From positions 8,346,852 to 8,410,851 of the forward strand of contig NC_063173.1 in assembly GCF_023159225.1 (NCBI RefSeq): a stretch of 64,000 bases of DNA, read 5' to 3'. The notes under the pieces were generated by a model. It ran no database searches. It was given only the letters and a program-made list of their open reading frames with translations, and had not been told where the DNA came from. Of this stretch, positions 1 through 9,573 are shown piece by piece. The position numbers were made by a program, and so were the translations under genes. The DNA comes from Perognathus longimembris pacificus (lineage: Eukaryota; Chordata; Mammalia; Rodentia; Heteromyidae). Numbering within the stretch: the first letter of the stretch is position 1; every line of letters begins with the position of its first letter.

Positions 1-345
1 GAAATTCCCCACTCAGCCCCATGAAGCATATGTATTAAAGACTGGGTATCTGGCTGGTGGCACTAGCTTGGTAAAGTCTGGAAACTTCCAGAGATGGGGC
101 TTCCCTGGAAGAAGTAGGTTAGTAGACTGGGCTTGTCTCTCTCTCTTTCTGTTTCCTGTCTGCCATGAGATGAGCAGACTCTTGCTTCCACTTGCTTCCA
201 TCACCATGATGTTCTGTCTCACCACAAGAGCAGAATCAATGGAGCCACAGACTAGGGATTGAAACCTCATGAACTAAAATAAATCCTTCCTCCTTTTGAG
301 TTGTTGATGTCGAGCATTCTGTCACAGTAACTAGAAAGCTAACCT
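1..345 (+). mobile_element. MaLR-type LTR fragment (ERVL-MaLR, ORR1/MT-like)
   Basis: The stretch has the typical rodent MaLR LTR order: a CT-rich run near 136-150, the motif CCATGATGTTCTGTCTCACC near 202, an AATAAATCC polyadenylation-type site near 279, and an end resembling TTGTTGATGTC...CTGTCACAGTAACTAGAAAGCTAAC. The family assignment comes from remembered consensus features, not an alignment. The 5' end lies outside the window. Confidence 0.65.
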
Positions 346-364
346 TCAGGGATATTATTTTTCA

Positions 365-520
365 GTGTGACTTACAATGCTGTTCTGCCTTACCTTAGGC
401 CCAGAATCAATGGAACCAAGGACTATGGACTGAAACCTATGAAAGGAGGAAAATCCTTCCTCCTTTTTGAGCTGTTGATGCCAAGAGTTCTATCACAGTG
501 ATAAGAAAGGAATATTAAAT
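365..520 (+). mobile_element. Second MaLR LTR 3' fragment
   Basis: This segment repeats the last ~140 bp of the preceding LTR in the same orientation (TGTTCTGCCTTACC, CAGAATCAATGGA, AATCCTTCCTCC, GTTGATGCC, CTATCACAGTGATAAGAAAG). The two copies are diverged. They could be two insertions or an old local duplication. Confidence 0.6.
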
Positions 521-961
521 TTTCAATGTGCCTGGCTTACAATGTATTTAGGCTTTTTATAGCTTACAGAGATTATGCAAAAAGTAGTTGTTAACTACAA
601 TCCTTCCCTTAAAAGGGAAGATTATCAGAACTTGACCTTTAACTGTCATTACAACCTCTCTCTAACTATGGAGCAAAATAGAAATAGGTTGCAAGAGACA
701 TTAACCTGCTTGAGATCCAAGGACTGTAGCTGTAGCTCACTGTGAAATCATTTACCTAGAGTGGATAAGGCCCTGAGTTTCATTCCTAGTGCGAGAGGAG
801 AAAAGTTATCTGGGATTCACTTTTTCAATAACCTAAAAGGCTAAATCAAGGAATGTGTAACATTGAACTAAAACAAAGATCTGAGGTTTAATGCTAGTGT
901 CAAGATTAGGATATTAAATTATGACCAATAGGTATCAGTAAAATAGATTCATTCATGTGAG
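521..961. other. No recognised feature
   Basis: AT-rich unique sequence. Nothing recognisable was seen apart from weak similarity to a degraded ID-like segment near 735-800. Confidence 0.5.
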
Positions 962-1112
962 GCAATGGAAGAGCACTTGGTTTATAATCAGACACACTTA
1001 TATCAGAACACAGGTCTGAAATCTGGACAAGTTATTCACTTCCCTCATACATAAAACAGGGTTAATAGTACATATCTCACAGACTTTTGTCAGAATTAAA
1101 ATAATGTACACA
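962..1112 (+). repeat. MIR SINE relic
   Basis: The MIR core order is visible: GAAGAGCACTTGG, then GACAAGTTATTCACTTCCCTC, then AAAACAGGGTTAATAGTACA and CAGAATTAAAATAATG. It is old and diverged, as expected for this mammal-wide family. Confidence 0.6.
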
Positions 1113-1626
1113 AAAACTATTCTTTCATTATTTTCCTTGACATACAGTTGTCACACTATAAATAAGATCAGCAACAAATACTGGGCAAAAATACTCTGCT
1201 AGATTTAGGATTGAGATAAGTTAGACACAACAGAACTTATTAAGTATTATGATATAAGTATTGGGCCGAATATTATAATAGCAAAAATGACTTAATTCTT
1301 CTTGAATAGGTTGATGGAAGCTTCACAGGAGCATAGACAGTTAAGCTGAATCTTAAAGTGAAATCAAGATTTTTGAGGAAATCAGGGAGAAGCCATTTCA
1401 GGAAGACGAAACCACACATTCAAAAAAATAAACACTTGAGAGTTGAAACTTGTATGTGTCTAGAGCCTGGTGAACGTGTGTTTGGGAGAGTGAGATGTTA
1501 ATCATTCAGCAGCTGTATATTATGGATAGTACTTTAGGCCCTGATGGCATATAACTGAACAATAAGAGTTCCCTACCTTCATGGCTCTTGTTTTCAAGAG
1601 ATATATAATAATGAAGAAATAAATAT
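1113..1626. other. Unique or ancient-repeat DNA
   Basis: No gene signal. Near 1330-1400 and 1530-1620 it has the feel of an ancient mammalian repeat (text like TTCATGGCTCTTG and a run of ATAAA), related to pieces at about 2240-2440, 4725-4800 and 5560-5700. The family is not named with confidence. Confidence 0.35.
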
Positions 1627-1644
1627 AAAAGAAATAAACTTAAG

Positions 1645-1857
1645 GGACTGGGAAGATGGCCTAGTGGTAGAGTGCTTGCCTCCTATACATGAAGCCCTGG
1701 GTTTGATTCCTTAGCACCATATGTAGAGAAAAAGCCAGAAGTGGCACTGTAGTTCAAGTGGTAGAGTGCTAGCCTTGAGTAAAAAGAAGCCAGGGATAGT
1801 GCTCAGGTCCTGAGTTCAAGCCCCAGGACTGGCAAAAAAAAAAAAGAAGAAAGAAAG
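1645..1857 (+). mobile_element. IDL-Geo SINE
   Basis: An ID-like left monomer (GGACTGGGAAGATGGCCTAG, B-box-like GGTTTGATTCC) is followed by the Geo right monomer and an A-rich tail. It is flanked by an 18-bp direct repeat (AAAAGAAATAAACTTAAG) at 1627-1644 and 1858-1875, showing L1-type retroposition. Confidence 0.9.
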
Positions 1858-1913
1858 AAAAGAAATAAACTTAAGAGTGACATGAAGGGAAAAGAATCAA
1901 GAATGACAAGGAG

Positions 1914-2117
1914 GGCTGGGGATATAGCCTAGTGGCAAGAGTGCCTGCCTCGGATACACGAGGCCCTAGGTTCGGTTCCCCAGCACCACATATACAGAAA
2001 ACAGCCAGAAGCGGCGCTGTGGCTCAAGTGGCGGAGTGCTAGCCTTGAGCAAAAGGAAGCCAGGGACAGTGCTCAGGCCCTGAGTCCAAGGCCCAGGACT
2101 GGCCAAAAAAAAAAAAA
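1914..2117 (+). mobile_element. IDL-Geo SINE, young type
   Basis: Full-length IDL plus Geo with the TGAGTCCAAGGCCCAGGACT variant at the 3' end and an A tail. A perfect 15-bp target duplication AAGAATGACAAGGAG lies at 1899-1913 and 2118-2132. It sits head-to-tail 56 bp after the previous copy. Confidence 0.93.
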
Positions 2118-2132
2118 AAGAATGACAAGGAG

Positions 2133-2683
2133 AAAAGAATATAAAGTGGGAGATAAAGGAAAAACTTTCCAAGGAGGTGACTTGGACTAGAGTAGATAGT
2201 GGGGGTGCTGAAAGCATTGGGGGAAGATCATTTCACATAAAAGAAATGACTACCAGGACTCTTAGATAGAAACAAGATTAATTTGTTTACAGAATAGCAA
2301 GACGGCCAGTGTGGCCAGAGAGAGTGAAGAAGAAACAGAGGCTTAAGAGGTGACCTCAGACAGAGCTAGATTGTGCAGAGCCTTAAAGGCATGTTGAGAA
2401 TTCTAGATAACATCCAGAGGTAGCTAGCCTATAAGAATAGAAGCTAGTCCAAGATACTTGGAACACGTTAAACACTGCATGAAGTAGGCTGCTTCCACCC
2501 AAGACCACTGGAACGAAATCTCTCCAGTGTCACATTCTTCTTTGGACACTTACCCTCTTGGTTTTGTATCTTTTTCTTCTTGGCTTTTTCACCCTCTTCT
2601 TCTGGATTGAAGTGCTTGGTTGTTAATAGACAACCTTGTCCTCAATATCTGTATCTGTTTTCTCAATATCTGTATTCTTTGTT
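2133..2683. other. Unique DNA with an ancient-repeat segment
   Basis: About 2240-2440 resembles an old mammalian repeat (GGCCAGTGTGGCCAGAGAG, GATTGTGCAGAGCCTTAAAGG). The rest, to 2683, shows nothing recognisable. Confidence 0.35.
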
Positions 2684-2918
2684 CTTTTTTCTTTTATGCC
2701 AGTACTAGCACTTGAACTTGGGGTCTGGGCATTGTTCCTTAGGTTTTTCCACTAAAGACTAGTGTTCCACCACATGAGCTAGAGCTCTACTTCCATCTTT
2801 TTTAATTGGAGATAGAGTCTCACAGACTTTCCTGCTAGGGTCAGCTTCGAACTGCAATCCATAGATCTCGGCCTCCTGAGTAGTTAGGATTACAGGCATG
2901 AGCCACCAACACCCAACT
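2684..2918 (-). mobile_element. B1-Geo composite SINE, antisense, old
   Basis: Read on the minus strand it starts with a 7SL-like head (plus-strand text GCCTCCTGAGTAGTTAGGATTACAG is its complement), passes a linker, and ends in the Geo tail (complement at GCACTTGAACTTGGGGTC). Many substitutions indicate an old copy. Confidence 0.75.
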
Positions 2919-3756
2919 ACCATAACCTATATTCTTGATCATTACCAGAATCAATAATTCACATACTGATAAGGTTTAACAAAACCTACTCTGGTTAATG
3001 GGGAAAAAAGACACTGGTTTCAGGATCCAAATAAATTATGGTACACACTTTTGTTGTCTAGTTTTGAAAATCTAGGAATATAGCTTTGAAATGTCTTGAA
3101 AACTCTAATAATTTTTGTCAGTACCAGTCTACATTGCATTTACTAGCTATATGCTCTTCAGTCTTAAATGCTGCTAAAGAGCTCCAGTGACAGCCAGTCA
3201 CACTGGAGGATTTACACACGACCAGCAACAAAAAGCAAAAAGGCTTGGTACTTCAGAGTGCAAAATGTCTGTGACAAACTTAATAGGAATTGCAACTTAC
3301 TAAATAGCAATGCAGATCTAAATAGATGATGTATCAGAAAATAATGGTATTGCTTCCAAGTTGGGTTGAAAATTGTCCAAAAGAAATTAAGCAAAGTTAA
3401 TCATTTGCACACTGAATCAACTGTATCATACCATGACTTGCAACAAAAATTATTGAAGCTCTTATTATCTTAAGACAAGCTTATGTAGACTCAGTTGCTA
3501 CAAAATAAACTACAGATATACTAATTCAACTGTAACTTTGCACAGACTCATCCGAAACTTACCTAGTTTCCAAATTATAACCAATCCCTGCCTGAGATAT
3601 ATCCACTATAGACCTGCCCTATGATTAATACCAGGCCCCTCCTAAATCATGTAAATATCTTTTTCCTAACTCCCTCCTTTTGAGACAGTAAGATTTGGTT
3701 AATGTGATACTTCTATTTATAAAGAACTTTTTAAAAAACAAATGTTGACTTTTGTT
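2919..3756. other. No recognised feature
   Basis: AT-rich unique sequence. No repeat family, RNA gene or coding segment could be supported. Confidence 0.5.
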
Positions 3757-3858
3757 TTCTTTTTTGAGACAAGTCGCTATCTCACTATGTTGTCCAGGCC
3801 TTCCTATGTCTGCCTCACAATGCCAGTTACAGGTGTGAAACACCACACCCGCTGCAAC
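3757..3858 (-). mobile_element. B1-like monomer, antisense
   Basis: The plus strand reads TTTTGAGACAAG...CACTATGTTGTCCAGGCCTTCC...CAGTTACAGGTGTGAAACACCACACCC. This is the complement of a 7SL-derived B1 SINE with its A tail. Confidence 0.7.
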
Positions 3859-3895
3859 CAATTCAGATTTTTATATTCAACAGCTTTGCTCATGG

Positions 3896-3918
3896 CTTTT
3901 TTTTTGGGGGGGGGGGGT
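3896..3918. repeat. Poly-T/poly-G run
   Basis: A run of T (about 10) passes directly into a run of about 12 G. It is a low-complexity site prone to length variation. Confidence 0.9.
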
Positions 3919-3924
3919 ATGGAG

Positions 3925-4380
3925 TAGGCAGGCTAAATCATGTCCCCTTCTCTCTCCAAGATGTCAGGGACCTAATCCCCACGCTCTGTGGATTTCTTAC
4001 CCTGTAAGGTAAAGGGATGTGATAGATGTGATGAAACTAAGGCTAAGGAAGTTGTCTTGGGTTATCTGAAAGAATCTAATGTGCACACAATGTCCTTAAA
4101 AGAGAAGGACAGGTGGTGAGAGAGAAGATAAGGCAGCGTGATAACAAAATTGGAGGTAAAGTCATTGGCCATAAGCCAAAGCTAGCCAGCCACCTGTAGA
4201 AGCTAGGAGAAATAAGAAATGACTTCATCTCTACAGTTCTTAGGAGAAACGAGCTCTGTCAGCACCTTGGTTTTAGTCCCATTCCGCTACTTTTAGATTT
4301 CTAACCTAAAAAAGAAGGTAAGTTCTAGTCCCCAAATCCAACAGTTGTGTTGTGTTAAATTACTACGTTCATTACAGAAG
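3925..4380 (+). mobile_element. Old LTR-like mammalian repeat
   Basis: Text such as GACCTAATCCCCACGCTCTG, GGTAAAGGGATGTGATAG and TTTTAGTCCCATTCCG follows the order of a widespread old mammalian LTR repeat. The recollection is of ERVL/MaLR-type elements. The exact family is uncertain. Confidence 0.45.
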
Positions 4381-4427
4381 AAACAAGAAAGGTGTGGAAA
4401 GGGTAAGGGTTTGGCTATTTATTTATT

Positions 4428-4506
4428 TGGGTATTAGGGTTTGAACTGGGAGATTTTTCCCTTCCTAAGCAGGCAATCTTACTGCTAAGGCACACTTCCA
4501 GCCCTG
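4428..4506 (-). mobile_element. ID-like monomer, antisense
   Basis: The plus strand reads GGGTATTAGGGTTTGAACTG...GCAGGCAATCTTACTGCTAAGGC...CTTCCAGCCCTG, the complement of a tRNA-Ala-derived ID monomer (B box then A box). Confidence 0.6.
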
Positions 4507-4619
4507 AGTTGTACTAGTTATGTTTGAGATTGAGTCTTCTTTCCTACCTGATCTGCCTGTGAAGTGGATCCTGGTAGCCAAGAGAATGGGTACAAGCCAT
4601 AACATTCAGCTCTTCCTTG

Positions 4620-4728
4620 AGAAGGGATCTTGTAAACTTTTCTGCCAGGCTGGTCTCAAACTTCAATCCTCCCAGTCTCAGCCTCCCAAGTAGAAAGGAT
4701 TACAGGAGCAAGCCATCAGTACCCAACT
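4620..4728 (-). mobile_element. B1-like monomer, antisense
   Basis: GAGAAGGGATCTTG...CCAGGCTGGTCTCAAACTTC...GCCTCCCAAGTAGAAAGG is the complement of a B1 head. Confidence 0.65.
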
Positions 4729-4837
4729 CTAGGAATTTGGATTTTATTCAGAGTGAGATGAGAAGTTACTGAGTTTTAACAAAGGAACGGTACGATTTCT
4801 TTAAAAAATTTCTTTTAAAAAATAAAACTTTTTGTTT

Positions 4838-5060
4838 TTCTTAGTGCTGGGGCTTGAACTCATGGCCTTGTCCTTTCATTCAGCTTTCTTGCCTATACTT
4901 GGCACTCTACCACTTGAGTCCTGCCTCCACTACAACATTTTCCTGGTAAGTGTAGATGAATCTCTAGACTGTTTTGACCCAGATAGCTTCAAACTGTGAT
5001 CCTCCAGGACTCAGCCTCCTAAATACCTAGTGTTACAGGCATAAGCCACTGGTGCCTGGC
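4838..5060 (-). mobile_element. B1-Geo composite SINE, antisense, degraded
   Basis: Geo-tail complement (GTGCTGGGGCTTGAACTCAT), linker (ACCACTTGAG), then B1-head complement (ACTCAGCCTCCTAAATACC, ACAGGCATAAGCCACTGGTG). Internal sequence is diverged. Confidence 0.65.
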
Positions 5061-5104
5061 TTAAAAACAGTTTTAAAAGTATGGGTTTGCAAGACAATAT
5101 GTTG

Positions 5105-5275
5105 GAAATTAACAGTACAACTTGGTGTGGAGGGAGGGATTGGAGGGGAAGGAAGGTAGGAGAAAAATGAGGGAGAGGTAACAAGTATGAAAAGAAATGT
5201 ACTTACTACTTTATGTATGTAACTGTAACCCCTCTGGAAATCACCTTGACAACAAAATTAAATTTAAAAAAAAGA
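5105..5275 (+). repeat. L1-like 3' UTR tail
   Basis: A G-rich stretch (GGAGGGAGGGATTGG, AGAAAAATGAGGGAGAGG) leads to TGTAACTGTAACCCCTCTGG and ends ACAACAAAATTAAATTTAAAAAA. The same architecture recurs at 30832 and 54680. Calling it the 3' end of a lineage L1 is an inference. Confidence 0.45.
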
Positions 5276-5740
5276 AGTATGTGTTTGTTGCTATGTGGAG
5301 AAAGAAATGTAAGCGAGGGTGGGAGGGAAAACAGGAAGAGCAATGATATAACAAATGAGAGTGGAAGTCATGGGTATTAAAATCCATAGCTTTTTGGATG
5401 TGGCTTGAGCACAGTATCCATAGAATTCACTGATGAATCAATGATAAAGCAAGGAAATTGCAAATAGTTGCTGAAGTAAAGAGACTATACAAGAATGACT
5501 CCTGCCTAGGGGGTTGGGCTGAACAAAAAAGGGTGAATGAAGAAAAAGGACAGATAAAGTTGGGAAGAAGATGGACCCAAGTCATGGAGGCCCTTGTATT
5601 ACAGAGTATGCATATGGTCTGAAAGACAAGGGAGAAATACTGAAAGATTCTAAGTACAGATGTGGCATGGAAATCTGACTAATCCTTGTGGTATCTCTCA
5701 GTTGTTAAAATGGATTTAACTATTAAGTAAGGATGCACAG
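5276..5740. other. Unique or ancient-repeat DNA
   Basis: No coding signal. The stretch 5560-5700 (AAGTCATGGAGGCCCTTG...) resembles the same unnamed ancient repeat seen at 2240-2440. Confidence 0.35.
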
Positions 5741-5976
5741 AGCCAGGCACTCATGATTCACACCTGTAACCCTAGCTATTCAGGAGACTGTGATCTGAGG
5801 ACCACAGCTCAAAGCCAGCCCGCGCAGGAACGTCTGAGAGACTCCCATTTCCATTTACAAAAGCCAGAAGCGAAGCTGTGCCTCAACACCAGCCTTGAAT
5901 GAAAAAGCTTAAGGACCAGCACTCAGGCCCTGAATTCAAACCCCAGTACAGGCGCGCGTGCGCACGGGTGCGCACA
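5741..5976 (+). mobile_element. B1-Geo SINE with alternating GC/GT tail
   Basis: The B1 head (AGCCAGGCACTCATGATTC, CCTAGCTATTCAGGAGACTG) and Geo tail (CTCAGGCCCTGAATTCAAAC) are clear. The 3' end runs directly into an alternating purine-pyrimidine tract (GGCGCGCGTGCGCACGGGTG, 5951 onward). Confidence 0.8.
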
Positions 5977-6439
5977 ACCCCCTCCCCCCACCTCGCCCCC
6001 ATTCACTGAATTAGAAACTGTTACTCTATCTCTTTCCTAATTCTTCTGCTACCCTTCTTCTGCTTTGGTTGTAGTTTAATCCAAGCATTGCTATGAGATA
6101 AGGTACAAAGAAAGTTCTACACAGCCAAGATTTACGTTTAATAGTTAACTGTTAGGGTTGATTCACAGTAAGCTGATAGAAGATTAGGAAACAAAATGCC
6201 ATAAAAGTAGTTCTACCTGTTCATAACAGCCCAAGGGCAAGATCAAAAGAAAATTTAGCTGATGGGTAGAGAACCTTGTGACAAATGCCACTGGAGATAG
6301 AAAAAAAGTGGGTTCCTGGGGTTCTGATTAGGTGTCTGAATATATGTCATGATGCTTTCTGCCAAAAGAGAATCCTAGAGAAAGAAGTTGGGAAACTGTG
6401 TTCCTCTTGGATATCATTGGTGTTTTTTTTAAAACAAAA
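5977..6439. other. No recognised feature
   Basis: C-rich at the left edge, then AT-rich unique DNA. Nothing recognisable. Confidence 0.45.
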
Positions 6440-6620
6440 AGAAAAAAACCAGCCCAAACTCAGGGCTTCGTGCTTGAACTCAGCTAGGACTCTACCATTA
6501 GAGCCATACCTCCAGCCTGACCCTTTGCTGGTTAACTGTAGATACAGCCTCCCAGATTCTCCTGCCTGGGCTTGCTTTGAACCTCAGACTCTTTGAATCT
6601 CAGCCTGCTAGATATACTGA
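6440..6620 (-). mobile_element. B1-Geo SINE, antisense, degraded
   Basis: TCAGGGCTTCGTGCTTGAAC, GACTCTACCATTAGAGCC, GTTAACTGTAGATACAGC and TTTGAATCTCAGCCTGCTAG keep the order tail, linker, head on the complement. Confidence 0.6.
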
Positions 6621-6624
6621 TTTT

Positions 6625-6920
6625 TTTTTTTTAAGCAACAGGCTGTATTTTTTAAATTGAGTATAAAAATACAAACACTTTCCATATTGCTCTTGTTCCA
6701 ACACATTGCACAGTGTCCCCTGTGGTGGACATCACGGGCTGCAGTTACAATCAGTGACACCTCACTAACACGTTATAGTTACCCAGCATGTGTACGTTCT
6801 ACACGTTGTGACAAATATATGACACGTACTTACCATTAGAATATATAGAACAGTGTCATGGTCCCCAAATCCTCATTGTTCTGCCTACTCATCCCTTCCT
6901 TTGCCTCTTGACAACTACTA
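6625..6920. repeat. Possible old L1 3' fragment
   Basis: A-tail complement (poly-T) followed by AAATTGAGTATAAAAATAC and later CCCTTCCTTTGCCTCTTGAC resembles old L1 3' UTR sequence. It is a weak call made from composition and phrase similarity. Confidence 0.35.
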
Positions 6921-6924
6921 ATTG

Positions 6925-7121
6925 TTGTTTTTTTTTTGTTTTGTTTTGTTTTGTTTTTGGCCAGTCCTGGGCCTTGGACTCAGGGCCCGAGCACCGTCCC
7001 TGGCTTCTTCCCGCTCAAGGCTAGCACTCTGCCACTGAGCCACAGCGCCACTTCTGGCCGTTTTCTGTATATGTGGTGCTGGGGAATTGAACCCAGGGCC
7101 TCTGGCTATATCCCCAGCCCT
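6925..7121 (-). mobile_element. IDL-Geo SINE, antisense, IDL internally deleted
   Basis: A T-rich tail complement, then GGCCAGTCCTGGGCCTTGGA, the CTTCTTCCCGCTCAAGG subfamily variant, and a shortened IDL part. The text jumps from CCCAGGGCCTC to TGGCTATATCCCCAGCCC, so about 30 nt of the ID monomer are missing. Confidence 0.88.
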
Positions 7122-7256
7122 GTTTTTTTTTTTTTTTTAATTTTACCATTTCCATGGTTTTTCCTTTTCCAGAATATAGTAGTTGTGGAACTATATAGTA
7201 TGTAGCCCTTTTCGGATTGGCTGCTCTCACTTAATATGCATTGAAGACTTTCCACA
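7122..7256. repeat. Possible old L1 3' fragment
   Basis: TTTTACCATTTCCATGG...GGATTGGCTGCTCTCACTTAATATGCATTG resembles the well-known L1M 3' UTR wording about shock or target regions. It may be the continuation of 6625-6920, split by the SINE. Confidence 0.35.
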
Positions 7257-7371
7257 TAAGCCAAGTGTGATGCTGCATGTGTACAATCCCTGCACTCAGG
7301 AGGGCTGCAGCAGGAAAATTGTAAGTTTGAGGTCAGCCTCGGCTACATAGTAAGACCTTGCCTCCAAAAGT
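7257..7371 (+). mobile_element. B1-like monomer
   Basis: ATAAGCCAAGTGTGATGCTG, CAATCCCTGCACTCAGGAGG, GAGGTCAGCCTCGGCTACAT and AGTAAGACCTTGCCTCC follow B1 from head to end. Confidence 0.75.
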
Positions 7372-7380
7372 TTCAAATAA

Positions 7381-7578
7381 GGGGCTAGGAATGTGGCTTA
7401 ATGGTAGAGTGCTTGCCTAGCATGCATGAAGCCCTGGGTTCGATTCCTCAGCTCCACATAAACAGAAAAAGCCGCAAGTGAGGCTGTGGTTCAAGTGGTA
7501 GAGTGCTGGCCTTGAGCAATAAAAGAAGCCAGGGACAGTGCTCAGGCTCTGAGCTCAAGCCCCAGGACTTGAAAAAAA
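7381..7578 (+). mobile_element. IDL-Geo SINE, older type
   Basis: The IDL half retains TAGAGTGCTTGCCTAGCATG and the B box GGTTCGATTCC. The Geo half retains GGTAGAGTGCTGGCCTTGAG and GAGCTCAAGCCCCAGGACT. It has the AGCTC/AGTTC variant rather than the younger GAGTCCAAG. Confidence 0.88.
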
Positions 7579-7810
7579 GTAAAAACAAACAAAAACAATT
7601 CACATTAAAAACTTTAAAAGATCGTTCTGTGTTCCATGTCTTTTCACGGCTTGATAGCTCTATTTTCTTTAAGGATCAAATAATATCTTATTATTTGGAT
7701 ATATAGCAGTTTATGTATCTATTCACCTATGGAAGAGCATCTTAGTTATGTCCAGTTTTTCAGAAATTATGAATAAAATTGCTATAAATAGTTGAATATA
7801 TTTTAATTAG
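7579..7810 (+). repeat. L1M-type 3' UTR segment
   Basis: AATAATATCTTATTATTTGG, TATTCACCTATGGAAGAGC and ATGAATAAAATTGCTATAAA match the classic L1M 3' region (bridging wording about outer position, then non-terminal counts). Divergence is high. Confidence 0.45.
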
Positions 7811-7834
7811 CGTCAGGCCACTTTTCTATAGCAG

Positions 7835-8580
7835 AATACCAAAGATGGAGTGATTAAAAGGAAAATGAGTTTTATTTACCTTTCATTTCTGACTGGGTGA
7901 TTCTCTCTAGCAAGTTCTTTGTACTGCCTTGCCCTGCTTAAGGGCGCTGCAGAGGAGAGACGGGGCTGGAGGGCGGGATGGAGTGCTGGGCTCCTGTCGC
8001 GGGGCAGCTGTGAGGAAGGGTGGCCCCGATGGTCTGTGTGTGACTCGTGTTGAGCCGGGAGGATGGGGAGACACCGTGACGCGGTGTGTAGGAAGACAGT
8101 TGGTCCCGTGTGGTTTGAGCTGAGGGCCCTGCTCTGTCAGCAGTAGTTGCTTCAGCCTTCCTGCCAGCACCTCCCAAGCGAAGGGACAGCAGGTGGGTGG
8201 CCACGTCCTACACACAAGACTCACGCTGCCTGACCACGATGGGAGGCACAGAGCCCTGGGGAGGCCCCCATCTTCTTCTGCAGCTGGCGAAGCAGCTGAG
8301 TCCAGCACCACGTCGGCTGCCATCACGGACATAGCCACTGTGCGTTGACCTCAGAAGCAGGTGCTGTGCACAGCCCCGCCTCTAAGGATGGAAATGGGTG
8401 CACTGCTAATGGAGGGGGCTCTACAAGTGGAGGTGGGACTGAACCTTCAAGGAAAGCTAAGGTCTCCGAGAGCGTAGGTGCTGTCTGTCATAGGATATTA
8501 TCTAATTCTAGGAAGGTTTTCTGTGAGGCATCCCCCAGTGGCTGCTTGGGGTGGGTGGGGGGGTGCTATAGGGAGTCTTC
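7835..8580. other. GC- and CpG-rich patch of unknown origin
   Basis: The left edge (AGCAGAATACCAAAGATGG) resembles a MaLR LTR end. From about 7935 to 8300 the DNA is unusually CpG-rich for this window (GGGGCTGGAGGGCGGGATGG, TGTCGCGGGGCAGC, CACCGTGACGCGG). Open frames exist on both strands (for example minus 8338-7907, 143 codons), but no domain, signal peptide or family likeness was seen, so they are not called as genes. It could be a decayed CpG island, an untranslated exon or a GC-rich repeat. Confidence 0.35.
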
Positions 8581-8585
8581 TCCTT

Positions 8586-8815
8586 GGCTGGGCACTGTGG
8601 CTCATGCCCATAATCCTAGCTACTCAGGAGGCTGAGATCAGAGGACCTCAGTTCCAAGCCAGCCTGGGCAGGAAGCTCTGTGAGACTCTTATCTCAAATA
8701 AACTACAGAGAAAAGCTGGAAGTTTTGCTGTGGCTCAAGGGGTAGAGTGCTCACGTTGAGCAAAAGGAAGCCAGGGACAGCGTCCAGGACCCGAGTTCAA
8801 GCCCCAGGACTGGGG
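8586..8815 (+). mobile_element. B1-Geo composite SINE
   Basis: A well-kept copy: GGCTGGGCACTGTGGCTCAT, CTAGCTACTCAGGAGGCTGA, linker TGAGACTCTTATCTC, then Geo TGGCTCAAGGGGTAGAGTGC and GAGTTCAAGCCCCAGGACTG. It ends in a G-rich run rather than poly(A). Confidence 0.9.
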
Positions 8816-9573
8816 GCGGGGGGCAGTGTCTCCTCCCATGAGTCTCCTCCCTCTCCCCAACATGCAAGTCTGTGCATGGGTGGGCAGTCTACATGGAAGC
8901 TCTCCTAGCAAGGGGCGTGGGAAGGAGAGAGCCCCCCTGCTCTGCTTCGTATCCAGCCGCACACAGCACCCTGCATTCCCTGCTTGCTAGGTGATCAGAC
9001 AAGCCCACCACGGACCTGGCTGTCGGTGCACATGGTCTCCTCACCCAGCTGCAGGAGCCAGAGACCAAGGAGGCAGAAACGTCGTTTCTTACCTTTTCTG
9101 TGATCCTTGACAAGACATTTTGCCTTACATGGCCCCTTTGTCACCCCGTGTGTTCTTTCTCCTTCATTCTAATGTATGTGTCTTAGGGTGTTGTGAGGTT
9201 TCTGTATGCTTAAAAACACTGTGTTACCTCTGGAGCCCACTGGCTGGTGTCCACGTTAGCTAATTATAAATTCCGTGATGCAAGGATCAAAGGAAGTGAT
9301 TGAATACACGCATTACTCTCAGAGTCAGAATTGAAGGTAGACGCAAACACATACTTGGACATGTGTTCAAAAGGAACTTTACTACATTAAATTTTTACCA
9401 AGATCTATAATCACATGATGGAGCTCAATAGCACATAAATCAATTTACCAGTTCTCACTTATACAAATACAAAGCACATTTCTAATTTAAGAAAAATAGC
9501 TTTGACAACTGAACTGTACCATGTGAAAACATATTGTAGGCTGTCTCAACAGTTTGGGATGGAATACCACAGG
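8816..9573. other. No recognised feature
   Basis: Moderately GC-rich to 9110, then AT-rich. Open frames at 8735-9113 on the minus strand show no recognised domain. Nothing is supported. Confidence 0.45.

Noticed and set aside
7907..8338. 143-codon minus-strand frame
   Set aside because: Expected by chance in GC-rich DNA; competing frames on the other strand and no family likeness.
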